Source: Phaeobacter bryozoorum (lineage in GTDB: Bacteria; Pseudomonadota; Alphaproteobacteria; Rhodobacterales; Rhodobacteraceae). Taken from it: a stretch of DNA of 64,000 bases. Below the pieces are notes generated by a model that saw only the letters and a program-made list of their open reading frames with translations, had not been told where the DNA came from and searched no databases. The stretch lies in assembly GCF_041893525.1 (NCBI RefSeq), contig NZ_CP169068.1; one strand, written 5' to 3'. How positions within the stretch are numbered: position 1 is the first letter of the stretch; each line of letters opens with the position of its first letter. This document shows positions 1-8,458 of this stretch, piece by piece. A program made the position numbers and the translations under genes.

Positions 1-141
1 CTGCGCCGCATCGTCTCTGACGTGACCCGCGACGGTGGTTTCCCGCCGCTGAACCTCGACAATATCGACTTCGTCGCGATCTATCGCAACGAGTTGGCAC
101 GTCGTCAGGCCGACGCAGCTGCCGCCGACAAACCGCAGTAA
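1..141 (+). CDS. secB: Protein-export chaperone SecB, C-terminal fragment
   Basis: The reading frame is open from the window edge and ends with TAA at 139-141, giving the last 46 residues. The segment GGFPPLNLDNIDFVAIY matches the conserved C-terminal FPP...IDF..LY region of SecB, the cytosolic tetramer that keeps precursors unfolded and hands them to SecA. The 5' part lies outside the window. It converges with dnaQ across a terminator. A secB gene next to dnaQ, coaE, aroE and maf is the usual origin-proximal order in alphaproteobacteria such as Caulobacter, which supports the call. Confidence 0.88.
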   Translation: MRRIVSDVTRDGGFPPLNLDNIDFVAIYRNELARRQADAAAADKPQ

Positions 142-173
142 GCATTATACAGCGGCGCCCTTGGCCCGCTGAC

Positions 174-206
174 AAAAAACGCCGCTGGGAAACCGCGGCG
201 TTTTTT
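174..206. terminator. Bidirectional Rho-independent terminator between secB and dnaQ
   Basis: An 8 bp stem AACGCCGC / GCGGCGTT has a short loop, with A6 before it and T6 after it. It can therefore stop transcripts from both convergent genes. Confidence 0.85.
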
Positions 207-233
207 GGCTGGCAGTCGCGCGGGCGCGGGGGG

Positions 234-971
234 TCAGCTGCCGGAGCTGTTCCACAGTGCTCCGTCACCCATCTTCGCAACAAACGCGTCATGCGCCTCC
301 TGTTCTTCTGCGGTAAGTCGTGCGGGCAGGGGTGTCGGCCTTGCCGTAGGGCGCCAGTCCTCTGTTATCACAGTCCCGCTACGCGCCTTATCGCTTGATG
401 CTGAAAGGCCGAAATCGGGCTGCCGACCACCAATCAGTTCAAGATAGACATCTGCCAGAATCTCGAAGTCGAGCAGCGCGCCATGCAACGTACGATTGCT
501 GTTGTCGATATTGAACCGACGGCAGAGCGCATCCAGTGTCGCCGGCGACCCGGGAAAGCGCTTGCGCGCTATGGCAAGCGTGTCGATTGCCTGATCCATC
601 GGCAGTTTTGGCAGGCCCATCCAGTCCAGCTCTGCGTTCAGGAATTTCATGTCGAATGCGGCGTTGTGGATGACCATCTTGGAATCCCGCACGAAATCCA
701 GAAATTTCTGCCCGACTTTCGAAAATACCGGTTTGTCGCGCAATGTCACCGCACCGGGGCCGGGTTGTTGTGGCGGTTCAAGAAGATCCGGCCCGATGCC
801 GTGCACCTTGAACGCGTCCTGCGGCATGGAACGTTCGGGGTTGATATAGACATGAAAGGTTTCGCCCGTTGGCATGTGATTGAGCAACTCAACCGCACCG
901 ATCTCGACGATGCGGTCGCCAGAAAACGGATCAAATCCTGTTGTCTCGGTATCAAGGACGATTTCACGCAT
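234..971 (-). CDS. dnaQ: DNA polymerase III epsilon subunit (3'-5' proofreading exonuclease)
   Basis: The protein is 245 residues from the ATG at 971. A longer frame upstream was rejected because the conserved protein begins at MREIVLDTETTG and the extension runs into coaE. The DEDDh exonuclease motifs are complete: ExoI D7-x-E9, ExoII with HNAAFD and D107, and ExoIII LHGALLD with H163 and D168. The last 60 or so residues would be the tail that binds the alpha subunit. It proofreads during replication. It overlaps the end of coaE by 8 bases and is the last gene of the maf-aroE-coaE-dnaQ operon. Confidence 0.95.
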   Translation of the reverse strand: MREIVLDTETTGFDPFSGDRIVEIGAVELLNHMPTGETFHVYINPERSMPQDAFKVHGIGPDLLEPPQQPGPGAVTLRDKPVFSKVGQKFLDFVRDSKMVIHNAAFDMKFLNAELDWMGLPKLPMDQAIDTLAIARKRFPGSPATLDALCRRFNIDNSNRTLHGALLDFEILADVYLELIGGRQPDFGLSASSDKARSGTVITEDWRPTARPTPLPARLTAEEQEAHDAFVAKMGDGALWNSSGS

Positions 972-1557
972 CTGCAACCTGCTTTCTGATCTGGGCGAGG
1001 ATGGCGCGCACCTGATCGCGCGCATGGTCGGGCGTATCGGTCTGGATCAGAAAATCCGACCGCGCTTTCTTTTCCTCTATCGGCATTTGTTTCTGAAGGA
1101 TCTGTTCAAATTGCTCAACCGACATTGTGCCGCGCTCCATGACCCGGCTGCGCTGCGTCTCAGCGTCGATCCACACGCAGGCCACCGCATCCATACCTGC
1201 GTCACCCCCGGTTTCAAACAGCAGGGGAATATCGAAGACCAGAACATCATGCGACGACGATGCTCTGAAAGCCTCGCGGTCAGCGGCGACAAGCGGATGC
1301 ACGATTGCTTCGATGCGGGGCAGGGCGCTTGCATCGCCGGCGATGATCTCACGCAGACGTGCCCGGTCGACCCGTCCGCCGGCGATGGCCGTCGGGAACA
1401 GCGCGCCAATCGGCGCAACAGCAGCTCCATCTGCATCGTATAGGCGATGAACGGCTGCGTCGGCATCCCAGACCGCACATCCTTCATCGGCAAAGGTCTG
1501 CGCGGTTGCGCTCTTTCCCATTCCGATGGATCCGGTTAGCCCCAGTGCAAAGCTCAT
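964..1557 (-). CDS. coaE: Dephospho-CoA kinase
   Basis: The protein is 197 residues and phosphorylates the 3'-hydroxyl of dephospho-CoA, the last step of coenzyme A synthesis. A P-loop, GLTGSIGMGKS, is at residues 6-16. It is followed by the expected AVWDADAAVHRLYD substrate region and a lid segment near FDIPLLFE. Length and order fit the family. Its start overlaps the stop of aroE by 4 bases (ATGA) and its end overlaps dnaQ by 8, so it is translationally coupled on both sides. Confidence 0.95.
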   Translation of the reverse strand: MSFALGLTGSIGMGKSATAQTFADEGCAVWDADAAVHRLYDADGAAVAPIGALFPTAIAGGRVDRARLREIIAGDASALPRIEAIVHPLVAADREAFRASSSHDVLVFDIPLLFETGGDAGMDAVACVWIDAETQRSRVMERGTMSVEQFEQILQKQMPIEEKKARSDFLIQTDTPDHARDQVRAILAQIRKQVADA

Positions 1558-2387
1558 GCCAACGCGGCCTCACGTGTGGCTTCATCGACCTCCGGTCGTT
1601 TGCCAAACCACCGTTCGAACCCTGGTACAGCCTGATGCAACAGCATCCCCAAACCATCTACCGTGGTACAGCCGATATCCTCAGCCCATTGCAGCATTTC
1701 CGTCTTCAGCGGAGTATAGACCAGATCGGTCACAACCGTGCCGGGGCGCAGGCCATCCAGCGGCACCCGCAGGCGCGGCTTTCCAATCATTCCCAGTGAG
1801 GTCGTATTCACGAGCAGCGCGGCCTGTTCGACGACGTTGCCAACCTGCACCCAATCCACCACCTGGATCCGCGATCCGAACTCACTGCGAAACTGGTCTG
1901 CCCGCTCCCGCGTTCGATTGCTGAGCAGGATCTCGGGGACGCCAGCTTCCAACAGGGAGGCAATCACGGCACGGCTGGCGCCGCCAGCGCCAAAGACGAC
2001 CGCCGGACCTGATGCTGGATCCCAGTCAGGAGCGGATTGATGCAGATTGGTAATGAAGCCGTATCCGTCTGTATTATCTGCCAGGATTGACCCATCGGGT
2101 CGGAAGATCAACGTATTGGCCGCGCCGATCAATGTCGCACGATCCGTCACCTGATCGGCGATATCCATGATTTTCTCTTTATGAGGAATTGTGACGTTGG
2201 CCCCAACAAATCCCATCATCGGCAGGCTGCGCACAACAGTTTCCAGCTGATCGGCTTCAACATGCAGCGGAACATAGTGACCGGCAATGCCATGCGTTCT
2301 AAGCCAATGGCCATGGACCAGTGGCGACCGCGAATGCGCCACTGGATTGCCAATCACACCAGCCAGAGGGATGCGTGCGTCGCTCAT
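1554..2387 (-). CDS. aroE: Shikimate dehydrogenase (NADP)
   Basis: The protein is 277 residues and reduces 3-dehydroshikimate to shikimate in aromatic amino acid synthesis. The N-terminal substrate domain shows GNPVAHSRSPLVH and NVTIPHKE with the catalytic lysine, then NTDGYGF with the paired aspartate. The cofactor domain has a Rossmann loop, VVFGAGGASRAV, followed by LSNRTRERA, an NADP-type basic segment. A 4-base ATGA overlap couples it to the upstream maf, and the same overlap couples coaE to it. Confidence 0.95.
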   Translation of the reverse strand: MSDARIPLAGVIGNPVAHSRSPLVHGHWLRTHGIAGHYVPLHVEADQLETVVRSLPMMGFVGANVTIPHKEKIMDIADQVTDRATLIGAANTLIFRPDGSILADNTDGYGFITNLHQSAPDWDPASGPAVVFGAGGASRAVIASLLEAGVPEILLSNRTRERADQFRSEFGSRIQVVDWVQVGNVVEQAALLVNTTSLGMIGKPRLRVPLDGLRPGTVVTDLVYTPLKTEMLQWAEDIGCTTVDGLGMLLHQAVPGFERWFGKRPEVDEATREAALA

Positions 2388-2983
2388 TGTTCTATCACTC
2401 CCTGCAGGGCCAAATAGTTGAGCAGCTCGAGGAGGGGTAACCCAAGAACATTGAAGTAGTCCCCTTCGATCGTGCTGAACAACCGCACCCCTTCTTCCTC
2501 AAGTTTATATCCGCCAACAGCATGGCGGATACTGTCCCAGTTACGCGCCACATAACCGCGAAGATAGGCATCCGAGCTGGACCGCATCCGCAATCGCACC
2601 TGCCCAACATGCCGCCACATCGGTTGACCATCGCGGTAGATGACCGCAGCGGACAGTAACATATGTCGCTGACCCCGCATTATTTTCAGCTGCGCAAAAG
2701 CTTCATCCGAATCTTTTGGTTTTGATAACAATTTTCCATCAAACTCGAGCACCTGATCACAGCCCAATACAAGGGCCCCGGGATACTTGGCACTGACTTT
2801 GCGCGCCTTCGCTTCTGCCAGCGTATCGGCGATGTCCCGCGGCTTGGCCTCCTCGGCCAGGAGCGCGGATTTGATGGCCTCCTCGTCGATGCGGGCGGCG
2901 GCAACCTCGAAAGGAACGCCGGCCTGTCGCAGGAGCTGGGCGCGAATTTGTGACCCAGAGGCCAGAACGATGTGGGTAGACAT
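2384..2983 (-). CDS. maf: Maf-family nucleoside triphosphate pyrophosphatase
   Basis: The protein is 199 residues from the ATG at 2983. An upstream extension to 3079 is open but lies in the origin region and lacks Maf similarity. It shows the family opening LASGSQIRAQLLRQAGVPF and the GCDQVLEFDG acidic motif. Maf proteins hydrolyse non-canonical or modified nucleoside triphosphates and are linked to growth arrest and nucleotide-pool cleaning. It is the first gene of the leftward operon, so its promoter must lie in or next to the candidate origin. Confidence 0.9.
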   Translation of the reverse strand: MSTHIVLASGSQIRAQLLRQAGVPFEVAAARIDEEAIKSALLAEEAKPRDIADTLAEAKARKVSAKYPGALVLGCDQVLEFDGKLLSKPKDSDEAFAQLKIMRGQRHMLLSAAVIYRDGQPMWRHVGQVRLRMRSSSDAYLRGYVARNWDSIRHAVGGYKLEEEGVRLFSTIEGDYFNVLGLPLLELLNYLALQGVIEQ

Positions 2984-3083
2984 GTGGAAAACCCCGTGGG
3001 CAAGAGTGTGATGGGCCTTGGACGGTTTGTATGAAATTTCGGCCATTTCGCAAGCCGTGGAGAACCTCAAAATCCCCATTTGC

Positions 3084-3360
3084 TTGCCGGCAGATTCGCC
3101 CTGAGAGGATAGGGATAACTTCCAAATCGTGGATATCTCAGTTGCTCCGATTTCACCCCAAGCTTATCCCCACTTCAAACTTAGCTTACCGGCACAGTAT
3201 TCCTGGTGTTTTTATGGCCTGCCGGCAAGAGTCATCATGTCGCTGGGGGTAAAGCTGGTAAGTTATCCAGAGCAGGGATAAGCCAGTGGATGAGTTAGTT
3301 ATCCACCGTATTTCAGGTGCACTACTAAAACATCATCCTTTTAAAATACTTATATTTTAA
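3084..3360. other. Candidate chromosomal replication origin (oriC)
   Basis: This gene-free stretch lies between the divergent maf and hemJ. It carries DnaA-box-like sites close to TTATCCACA: TTATCCCCA at 3164-3172, TTATCCAGA at 3263-3271 and TTATCCACC at 3299-3307 (one mismatch each), plus reverse-strand TTATCCCTA at 3110-3118 and TTATCCCTG at 3273-3281 (two mismatches). TGCCGGCA at 3085-3092 and 3220-3227 is each followed at once by a GANTC site (3093-3097 and 3229-3233), the sequence methylated by CcrM in alphaproteobacteria. An AT-rich segment at 3337-3360 could be the unwinding element. Flanking maf-aroE-coaE-dnaQ-secB and rho-mnmE-mnmG-rsmG-parAB are the genes that flank oriC in Caulobacter relatives. 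Confidence 0.75.
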
Positions 3361-3388
3361 GGGGAGAGAGGGAACCGAGAGGCCGACC

Positions 3389-3844
3389 ATGGATCTGAGC
3401 GATCTACTGTTTGAAATTTACCCCTACGCCAAATCGCTGCACATCATGGCCGTGATCAGCTGGATGGCTGGTCTCTTCTATCTACCGCGTCTTTTTGTCT
3501 ATCACGTGGAACAGGCAGAGAAGGTGCCAGAGAGCCTTCCGATCTTTGTCATGATGGAGGAGAAGCTGCTTCGTATCATCATGCGGCCCGCCATGTACGT
3601 CAGCTGGGCAGCAGGCCTCGTAATGGTGTTTACGCCGGGGTTGGTGGACTGGAGCGCTATCTGGCCCTGGAGCAAGGGCCTGAGCGTTCTGGGGATGACC
3701 TGGTTCCATCACTGGCTGTTGTTCCGTCACCGGGACTTCGCAAACGGGCAGAACACCCGAACCGGTCGCAGCTATAGAATGATGAATGAGGTCCCGACAC
3801 TGCTGATGGTGGTCATCGTCATATCAGTCGTTTTCAAGTTCTGA
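3389..3844 (+). CDS. hemJ: Protoporphyrinogen IX oxidase HemJ (membrane)
   Basis: The protein is 151 residues with about four hydrophobic helices. The opening SLHIMAVISWMAGLFYLPR contains the conserved histidine of the UPF0093/HemJ family, and a second motif is EEKLLRIIMRPAM with family-typical basic residues. HemJ oxidises protoporphyrinogen IX to protoporphyrin IX in the inner membrane, before hemH, which lies at 44,976-46,037. The start has a purine-rich leader, GGGGAGAGAGGG, about 18 bases upstream. In many relatives hemE sits beside this gene, but here only hemJ is present between the candidate origin and rho. Confidence 0.88.
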   Translation: MDLSDLLFEIYPYAKSLHIMAVISWMAGLFYLPRLFVYHVEQAEKVPESLPIFVMMEEKLLRIIMRPAMYVSWAAGLVMVFTPGLVDWSAIWPWSKGLSVLGMTWFHHWLLFRHRDFANGQNTRTGRSYRMMNEVPTLLMVVIVISVVFKF

Positions 3845-3852
3845 GCGGGGGT

Positions 3853-3881
3853 TTGACTCAAACGGCAACACCCCTTATGTA
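3853..3881 (+). promoter_or_regulatory. Likely housekeeping promoter of rho
   Basis: TTGACT at 3853-3858 and TATGTA at 3876-3881 are separated by exactly 17 bases. This predicts a leader of about 88 bases before the rho start, including a perfect palindrome ACGGGCCCGT at 3891-3900. The call rests on sequence match only. Confidence 0.5.
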
Positions 3882-3975
3882 TGCGCCTTAACGGGCCCGT
3901 CCGGGCACTCGTGTCTTCCTTATACCTATGACACCGCTCCCCAGTTAACAGTGGGAGAATAAAGGCCGTATATAT

Positions 3976-5247
3976 ATGACCGTTCAATCCCTGAACCTTT
4001 CCGATCTGAAGGCAAAAAGCCCCAAGGATCTTCTGTCTATGGCTGAAGAGCTTGAGATCGAAAACGCCTCCACGATGCGCAAGGGCGAGATGATGTTCCA
4101 GATCCTGCGTGAACGCGCAGATGAAGGCTGGGACATCGGCGGCGATGGCGTGCTGGAAGTGCTGCAGGACGGTTTTGGGTTCCTGCGCTCGCCTGAGGCA
4201 AACTACTTGCCGGGTCCGGACGACATTTATGTCTCCCCTGAAATGATCCGCCAGTATTCGCTGCGCACCGGTGATACCGTGGAGGGGCAAATCAAGGCAC
4301 CGTTGGAGACAGAGCGTTATTTTGCGCTGACCAATGTCACCAAGATCAACTTCGAGGAGCCTGAAAAGGCCCGTCATAAGATTGCGTTCGACAACCTGAC
4401 GCCGCTTTATCCCGATGAACGGCTGAAGATGGAGATCGAAGACCCAACCATCAAGGACCGGTCTGCCCGTGTGATCGATCTGGTTTCGCCGATCGGTAAA
4501 GGTCAGCGTTCTCTTATCGTGGCACCGCCGCGGACCGGTAAAACGGTGATCCTGCAGAACATCGCGCATTCCATCGCGAAAAATCATCCTGAGTGTTACC
4601 TGATCGTTCTGCTGATCGACGAACGTCCGGAAGAAGTCACAGATATGCAGCGGTCGGTGAAAGGTGAGGTTGTCTCCTCAACCTTCGACGAACCAGCGAC
4701 CCGGCATGTTGCCGTATCTGAGATGGTGATTGAGAAAGCGAAGCGTCTTGTTGAGCATAAACGAGATGTAGTTATTCTTCTGGACTCCATCACAAGACTT
4801 GGTAGGGCCTTTAACACTGTGGTACCATCGTCTGGTAAGGTTCTGACCGGTGGTGTCGATGCAAACGCCCTGCAGCGCCCGAAACGATTCTTTGGTGCGG
4901 CGCGGAATATCGAAGAAGGCGGTTCGCTTACCATCATCGCCACCGCATTGATTGACACCGGCAGCCGTATGGACGAGGTGATCTTTGAAGAGTTCAAAGG
5001 TACCGGTAACTCGGAAATCGTCCTTGATCGTAAGATTGCGGACAAACGCGTCTTCCCGGCAATTGATATTCTCAAGTCGGGTACTCGGAAAGAAGACCTC
5101 CTCGTTGATAAGGGTGACCTGGCCAAGACATTTGTCCTTCGCCGTATCCTCAACCCGATGGGGACCACTGACGCAATCGAGTTTCTGTTGTCTAAGTTGA
5201 AGCAAACAAAGACAAATTCTGAATTCTTCGACTCAATGAACACCTAA
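3976..5247 (+). CDS. rho: Transcription termination factor Rho
   Basis: The protein is 423 residues, full length. The N-terminal helical domain (LSDLKAKSPKDLLSMAEEL) is followed by the cold-shock-like RNA-binding domain (GVLEVLQDGFGFLRSP) around residues 55-120. The RecA-type motor shows Walker A APPRTGKTVIL, and the R-loop region VDANALQRPKRFFGAARN leads to the arginine-finger segment. Rho is a hexameric RNA helicase that ends untranslated transcripts. Its AT-rich start context (TATATATATG) follows a GGGAGAAT ribosome site. Many rho genes regulate themselves through the leader, and the leader here is long enough for that, but this is inference. Confidence 0.97.
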   Translation: MTVQSLNLSDLKAKSPKDLLSMAEELEIENASTMRKGEMMFQILRERADEGWDIGGDGVLEVLQDGFGFLRSPEANYLPGPDDIYVSPEMIRQYSLRTGDTVEGQIKAPLETERYFALTNVTKINFEEPEKARHKIAFDNLTPLYPDERLKMEIEDPTIKDRSARVIDLVSPIGKGQRSLIVAPPRTGKTVILQNIAHSIAKNHPECYLIVLLIDERPEEVTDMQRSVKGEVVSSTFDEPATRHVAVSEMVIEKAKRLVEHKRDVVILLDSITRLGRAFNTVVPSSGKVLTGGVDANALQRPKRFFGAARNIEEGGSLTIIATALIDTGSRMDEVIFEEFKGTGNSEIVLDRKIADKRVFPAIDILKSGTRKEDLLVDKGDLAKTFVLRRILNPMGTTDAIEFLLSKLKQTKTNSEFFDSMNT

Positions 5248-5277
5248 TACCCGGGCCGGCACGAAAGGAAGGTTCCG

Positions 5278-6570
5278 ATGGACACGATCTTTGCGCTGGC
5301 CTCCGCTCAGGGGAAGGCCGGCGTTTCGGTTATTCGATTGTCAGGTCCTCAGGCGATCAACACCGCTTCTGTTATCAGTGGCGGTGCTTTGCCGTGTCCT
5401 GGGCGTAGTCTGCGGGTGATTTCCGATCAGGCTGGCGCTCGGATTGATGAGGCATTGATCCTGACATTTGCCGGCCCCAACAGCTTTACCGGTGAGGATA
5501 CGGTTGAATTCCAGGTTCATGGAAGTACAGCTGTTGTAACCGCGATGCTTGAGCTTCTGGGTAGGTTCGATGATGTGCGCCTTGCGGATCCGGGCGAATT
5601 CACTCGGCGTGCGCTCGAAAATGGTAAGCTTGACCTTTCTCAAGTTGAAGCGCTGGCGGATCTTATCGAGGCTGAGACGGATGCTCAGCGTGTCCAGGCG
5701 CAAGCCGTTCTCGCCGGCGGCTTGGCAGACCTGGCCGAGCGGTGGCGCAAGGATCTCATTCGCGCAGCCTCACTTATTGAAGTGACTATTGATTTCGCTG
5801 ATGAAGATGTCCCTGTCGATGTAACCGCCGAGGTTGCGGGGCTGCTCGCCGGCGTAGCTGCTGATTTGCAGCCGCAGATTTCAGGTGTTCAAATTGCTGA
5901 ACGTATTCGGAATGGATTCGAAGTTGCTATTGTCGGCGCGCCGAATGTCGGAAAATCGACTTTGCTCAATGCGCTCGCCGGCCGTGAGGCGGCTATTACT
6001 TCTGAATACGCGGGTACGACGCGTGATGTGATCGAGGTCCGGATGGATCTGGCGGGTCTCCCTGTGACGCTACTCGACACCGCCGGCTTGCGGGAGACTG
6101 ACGACCATGTTGAAGGGATCGGTATCAAACTTGCAAAGAAGCGCGCTCAAGAAGCAGACCTTCGCGTATTTCTGACCGACGATCCTGCTGCTATTGATAT
6201 CGACATCGAGCCTGACGATATTGTGGTGGTTCCAAAAGCCGACCTGGCCGAAGAACATCAGGATGTGCTGGCTATATCTGGAAAAACCGGACAGGGCGTC
6301 GAGGCTTTGATAGTGGCTATCACCGATATCCTACAGAACAGGGCCGGAAAAGCTGGTATTGCAACGCGTGCGCGTCACAAGGAAGCGATGCGAACCGCAT
6401 CTGATCGTCTAAACTCGGCACAGATGATCTTAGCCGGTGGACCTGAATACTATGATGTCGCAGCGGAGGATATCCGGTCTGCTATCCGTGCTTTGGAGAT
6501 GCTTGTGGGACGGGTCGGTGTTGAGAACCTACTGGACGAAATATTCTCAAGTTTCTGCTTGGGGAAATGA
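5278..6570 (+). CDS. mnmE: tRNA modification GTPase MnmE
   Basis: The protein is 430 residues. The N-terminal folate-binding domain opens MDTIFALASAQGKAGVSVIR. A helical domain is interrupted by a G domain with GAPNVGKSTLLN, the G2 threonines in YAGTTRD and DTAGLRETDD. The C-terminus ends in CLGK, with the essential cysteine. With MnmG it builds the carboxymethylaminomethyl group on uridine 34 of certain tRNAs. A GGAAGG ribosome site precedes the ATG, and mnmG follows after three bases. Confidence 0.97.
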   Translation: MDTIFALASAQGKAGVSVIRLSGPQAINTASVISGGALPCPGRSLRVISDQAGARIDEALILTFAGPNSFTGEDTVEFQVHGSTAVVTAMLELLGRFDDVRLADPGEFTRRALENGKLDLSQVEALADLIEAETDAQRVQAQAVLAGGLADLAERWRKDLIRAASLIEVTIDFADEDVPVDVTAEVAGLLAGVAADLQPQISGVQIAERIRNGFEVAIVGAPNVGKSTLLNALAGREAAITSEYAGTTRDVIEVRMDLAGLPVTLLDTAGLRETDDHVEGIGIKLAKKRAQEADLRVFLTDDPAAIDIDIEPDDIVVVPKADLAEEHQDVLAISGKTGQGVEALIVAITDILQNRAGKAGIATRARHKEAMRTASDRLNSAQMILAGGPEYYDVAAEDIRSAIRALEMLVGRVGVENLLDEIFSSFCLGK

Positions 6571-6573
6571 GGA

Positions 6574-8457
6574 GTGTTTCACGTGAAACATCCAGATTAT
6601 GATGTGATTGTTGTTGGCGGTGGTCATGCCGGCACGGAGGCTGCACATGCAGCAGCCCGCATGGGTGTGAGGACCGCACTCGTGACCCTGACCAAGGAGG
6701 GCATCGGTGTGATGTCCTGTAATCCCGCCATTGGCGGATTGGGGAAGGGGCATCTTGTCCGAGAGATAGACGCCCTTGATGGCGTCATGGGGCGTGTTGC
6801 AGATAAGGCCGGTATCCAGTTTCGACTGCTGAATAGACGTAAAGGCCCTGCGGTTCAGGGGCCGAGAGCGCAATCCGATCGTAAAATCTACCGCCTGCAA
6901 ATGCTCGCCGAAACTCAGGATCAGTCCAATCTGGATATCGTCATCGGTGAAGTTATCGACTTTCTTATGACCGGTGACCGCATTCAGGGTGTGCGTCTCG
7001 CCGATGATAGTGAAATATTCAGCCAGGCCGTGATCCTGACTTCAGGTACGTTTTTAAGAGGCGTCATTCATATCGGGGACGTCTCCAGGCCCGGCGGCCG
7101 TATGGGGGATAAGCCCTCAGTGCGGCTTGCAGAGCGGCTGGACAGTTTTGATCTTCGCCTGGGAAGATTGAAAACCGGCACTCCGCCGCGACTGGATGGT
7201 CGGACAATCGCTTGGGATAGACTTGAAGGCCAGCCTGGAGATGAAGATCCCACTCTGTTCAGCTTCCTGAGTAAGTCAATTTCAGCGCCTCAAGTGGTGT
7301 GTGGGATCACACACACCAATGAAAAAACACATGATATCATCCGGGATAATCTTGCCAGATCTGCGATGTATGGTGGGCATATTGAAGGGGTAGGGCCCAG
7401 ATATTGCCCATCCATCGAAGATAAAATTGTGCGCTTTGCCGATAAGACAAGCCATCAGATCTTTCTTGAGCCGGAAGGTGCGGATGATCATACCGTTTAT
7501 CCAAACGGCATCTCAACGAGCCTGCCGGTGGATGTCCAAGAGCGCTACGTGCGCTCGATAGTCGGATTGGAAAAAACCGAAATACTCCAGCCAGGATATG
7601 CAATTGAGTATGACTATGTCGATCCTCGCGCGCTTGGGTTGGATCTAGCGCTGAAATCGCATCAAGGCTTGTATCTAGCCGGCCAGATCAATGGCACGAC
7701 GGGTTATGAGGAAGCTGCAGCTCAAGGGTTGGTGGCTGGTCTGAACGCGGCGCGCTATGCCAAAGGAAACAATCCGGTCACATTCAGTCGCTCTGAAAGC
7801 TATATAGGCGTGATGATCGATGATCTGACAACCAATGGCGTAACTGAGCCTTATCGCATGTTCACATCGCGGGCTGAGTTTCGCCTTTCACTTCGCGCCG
7901 ATAATGCTGATCAACGGCTGACAGGTATTGGCATCGAGTTGGGCTGCGTGGGAGAACGCCGTCACGCTGCCTTCTCCAAAAAAATGGAGAAGCTTGAGGC
8001 TGCGCGGGATGTGATGGATAGCCGACAATTCACGCCAAAGGAAATCAACGAGGCGGGCGTAACTGTGAACCAGGACGGGAACCGGCGGACTGCCACGGAT
8101 GTGTTGGCGTTCCCGAATGTCGTTTTTGAAGATATCCTGCGCTTGCTTCCCGAGTTGGAGCAGTGCGAGGAGCCTATTCGCCGACAGATCGAGCGGGACG
8201 CTCTCTATGCGAATTATATCCTCCGTCAGAAGCGCGAGATCGAGGCGATGAAGCGCGACGAAGGATATCTTATTCCCGCTGATTTTACCTATGATTTCGA
8301 AGGGCTTTCGAACGAGTTACGCGGAAAATTGGAGCGATCACGGCCTGAAACCCTCGCGCAAGCTGGTCGAGTGGATGGCATGACACCAGCTGCGCTTGCT
8401 TTGATCCTTGCCAGGCTCCGGCGTGGCAGCACTGTGACCCAGGGTAGGACCGCCTGA
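6574..8457 (+). CDS. mnmG: tRNA uridine-5-carboxymethylaminomethyl modification enzyme MnmG (GidA)
   Basis: The protein is 627 residues from GTG at 6574. The FAD-binding Rossmann motif VVGGGHAGTEAAHAAARMG comes near the N-terminus. CNPAIGGLGKGHL and the later GLYLAGQINGTTGYEEAA are MnmG signatures, and the C-terminal helical domain that docks MnmE is present. The first codons lie within a perfect parS palindrome. The GGAG at 6571-6574 overlaps the GTG at 6574 but sits 8 bases before an in-frame GTG at 6583, so the second start (MKHPDYDV...) may be the real one. It is part of the mnmE-mnmG-rsmG-parA-parB cluster. Confidence 0.96.
   Translation: MFHVKHPDYDVIVVGGGHAGTEAAHAAARMGVRTALVTLTKEGIGVMSCNPAIGGLGKGHLVREIDALDGVMGRVADKAGIQFRLLNRRKGPAVQGPRAQSDRKIYRLQMLAETQDQSNLDIVIGEVIDFLMTGDRIQGVRLADDSEIFSQAVILTSGTFLRGVIHIGDVSRPGGRMGDKPSVRLAERLDSFDLRLGRLKTGTPPRLDGRTIAWDRLEGQPGDEDPTLFSFLSKSISAPQVVCGITHTNEKTHDIIRDNLARSAMYGGHIEGVGPRYCPSIEDKIVRFADKTSHQIFLEPEGADDHTVYPNGISTSLPVDVQERYVRSIVGLEKTEILQPGYAIEYDYVDPRALGLDLALKSHQGLYLAGQINGTTGYEEAAAQGLVAGLNAARYAKGNNPVTFSRSESYIGVMIDDLTTNGVTEPYRMFTSRAEFRLSLRADNADQRLTGIGIELGCVGERRHAAFSKKMEKLEAARDVMDSRQFTPKEINEAGVTVNQDGNRRTATDVLAFPNVVFEDILRLLPELEQCEEPIRRQIERDALYANYILRQKREIEAMKRDEGYLIPADFTYDFEGLSNELRGKLERSRPETLAQAGRVDGMTPAALALILARLRRGSTVTQGRTA
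6575..6590. other. parS centromere site 1, over the mnmG start
   Basis: TGTTTCACGTGAAACA is a perfect 16-base palindrome identical to the widely conserved chromosomal parS sequence bound by ParB. It forms the first codons of mnmG and covers the spacer between GGAG and the alternative start. parA and parB lie 2.5-4.3 kb downstream and the candidate origin 3.2 kb upstream. Confidence 0.93.
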
Positions 8458-8458
8458 G

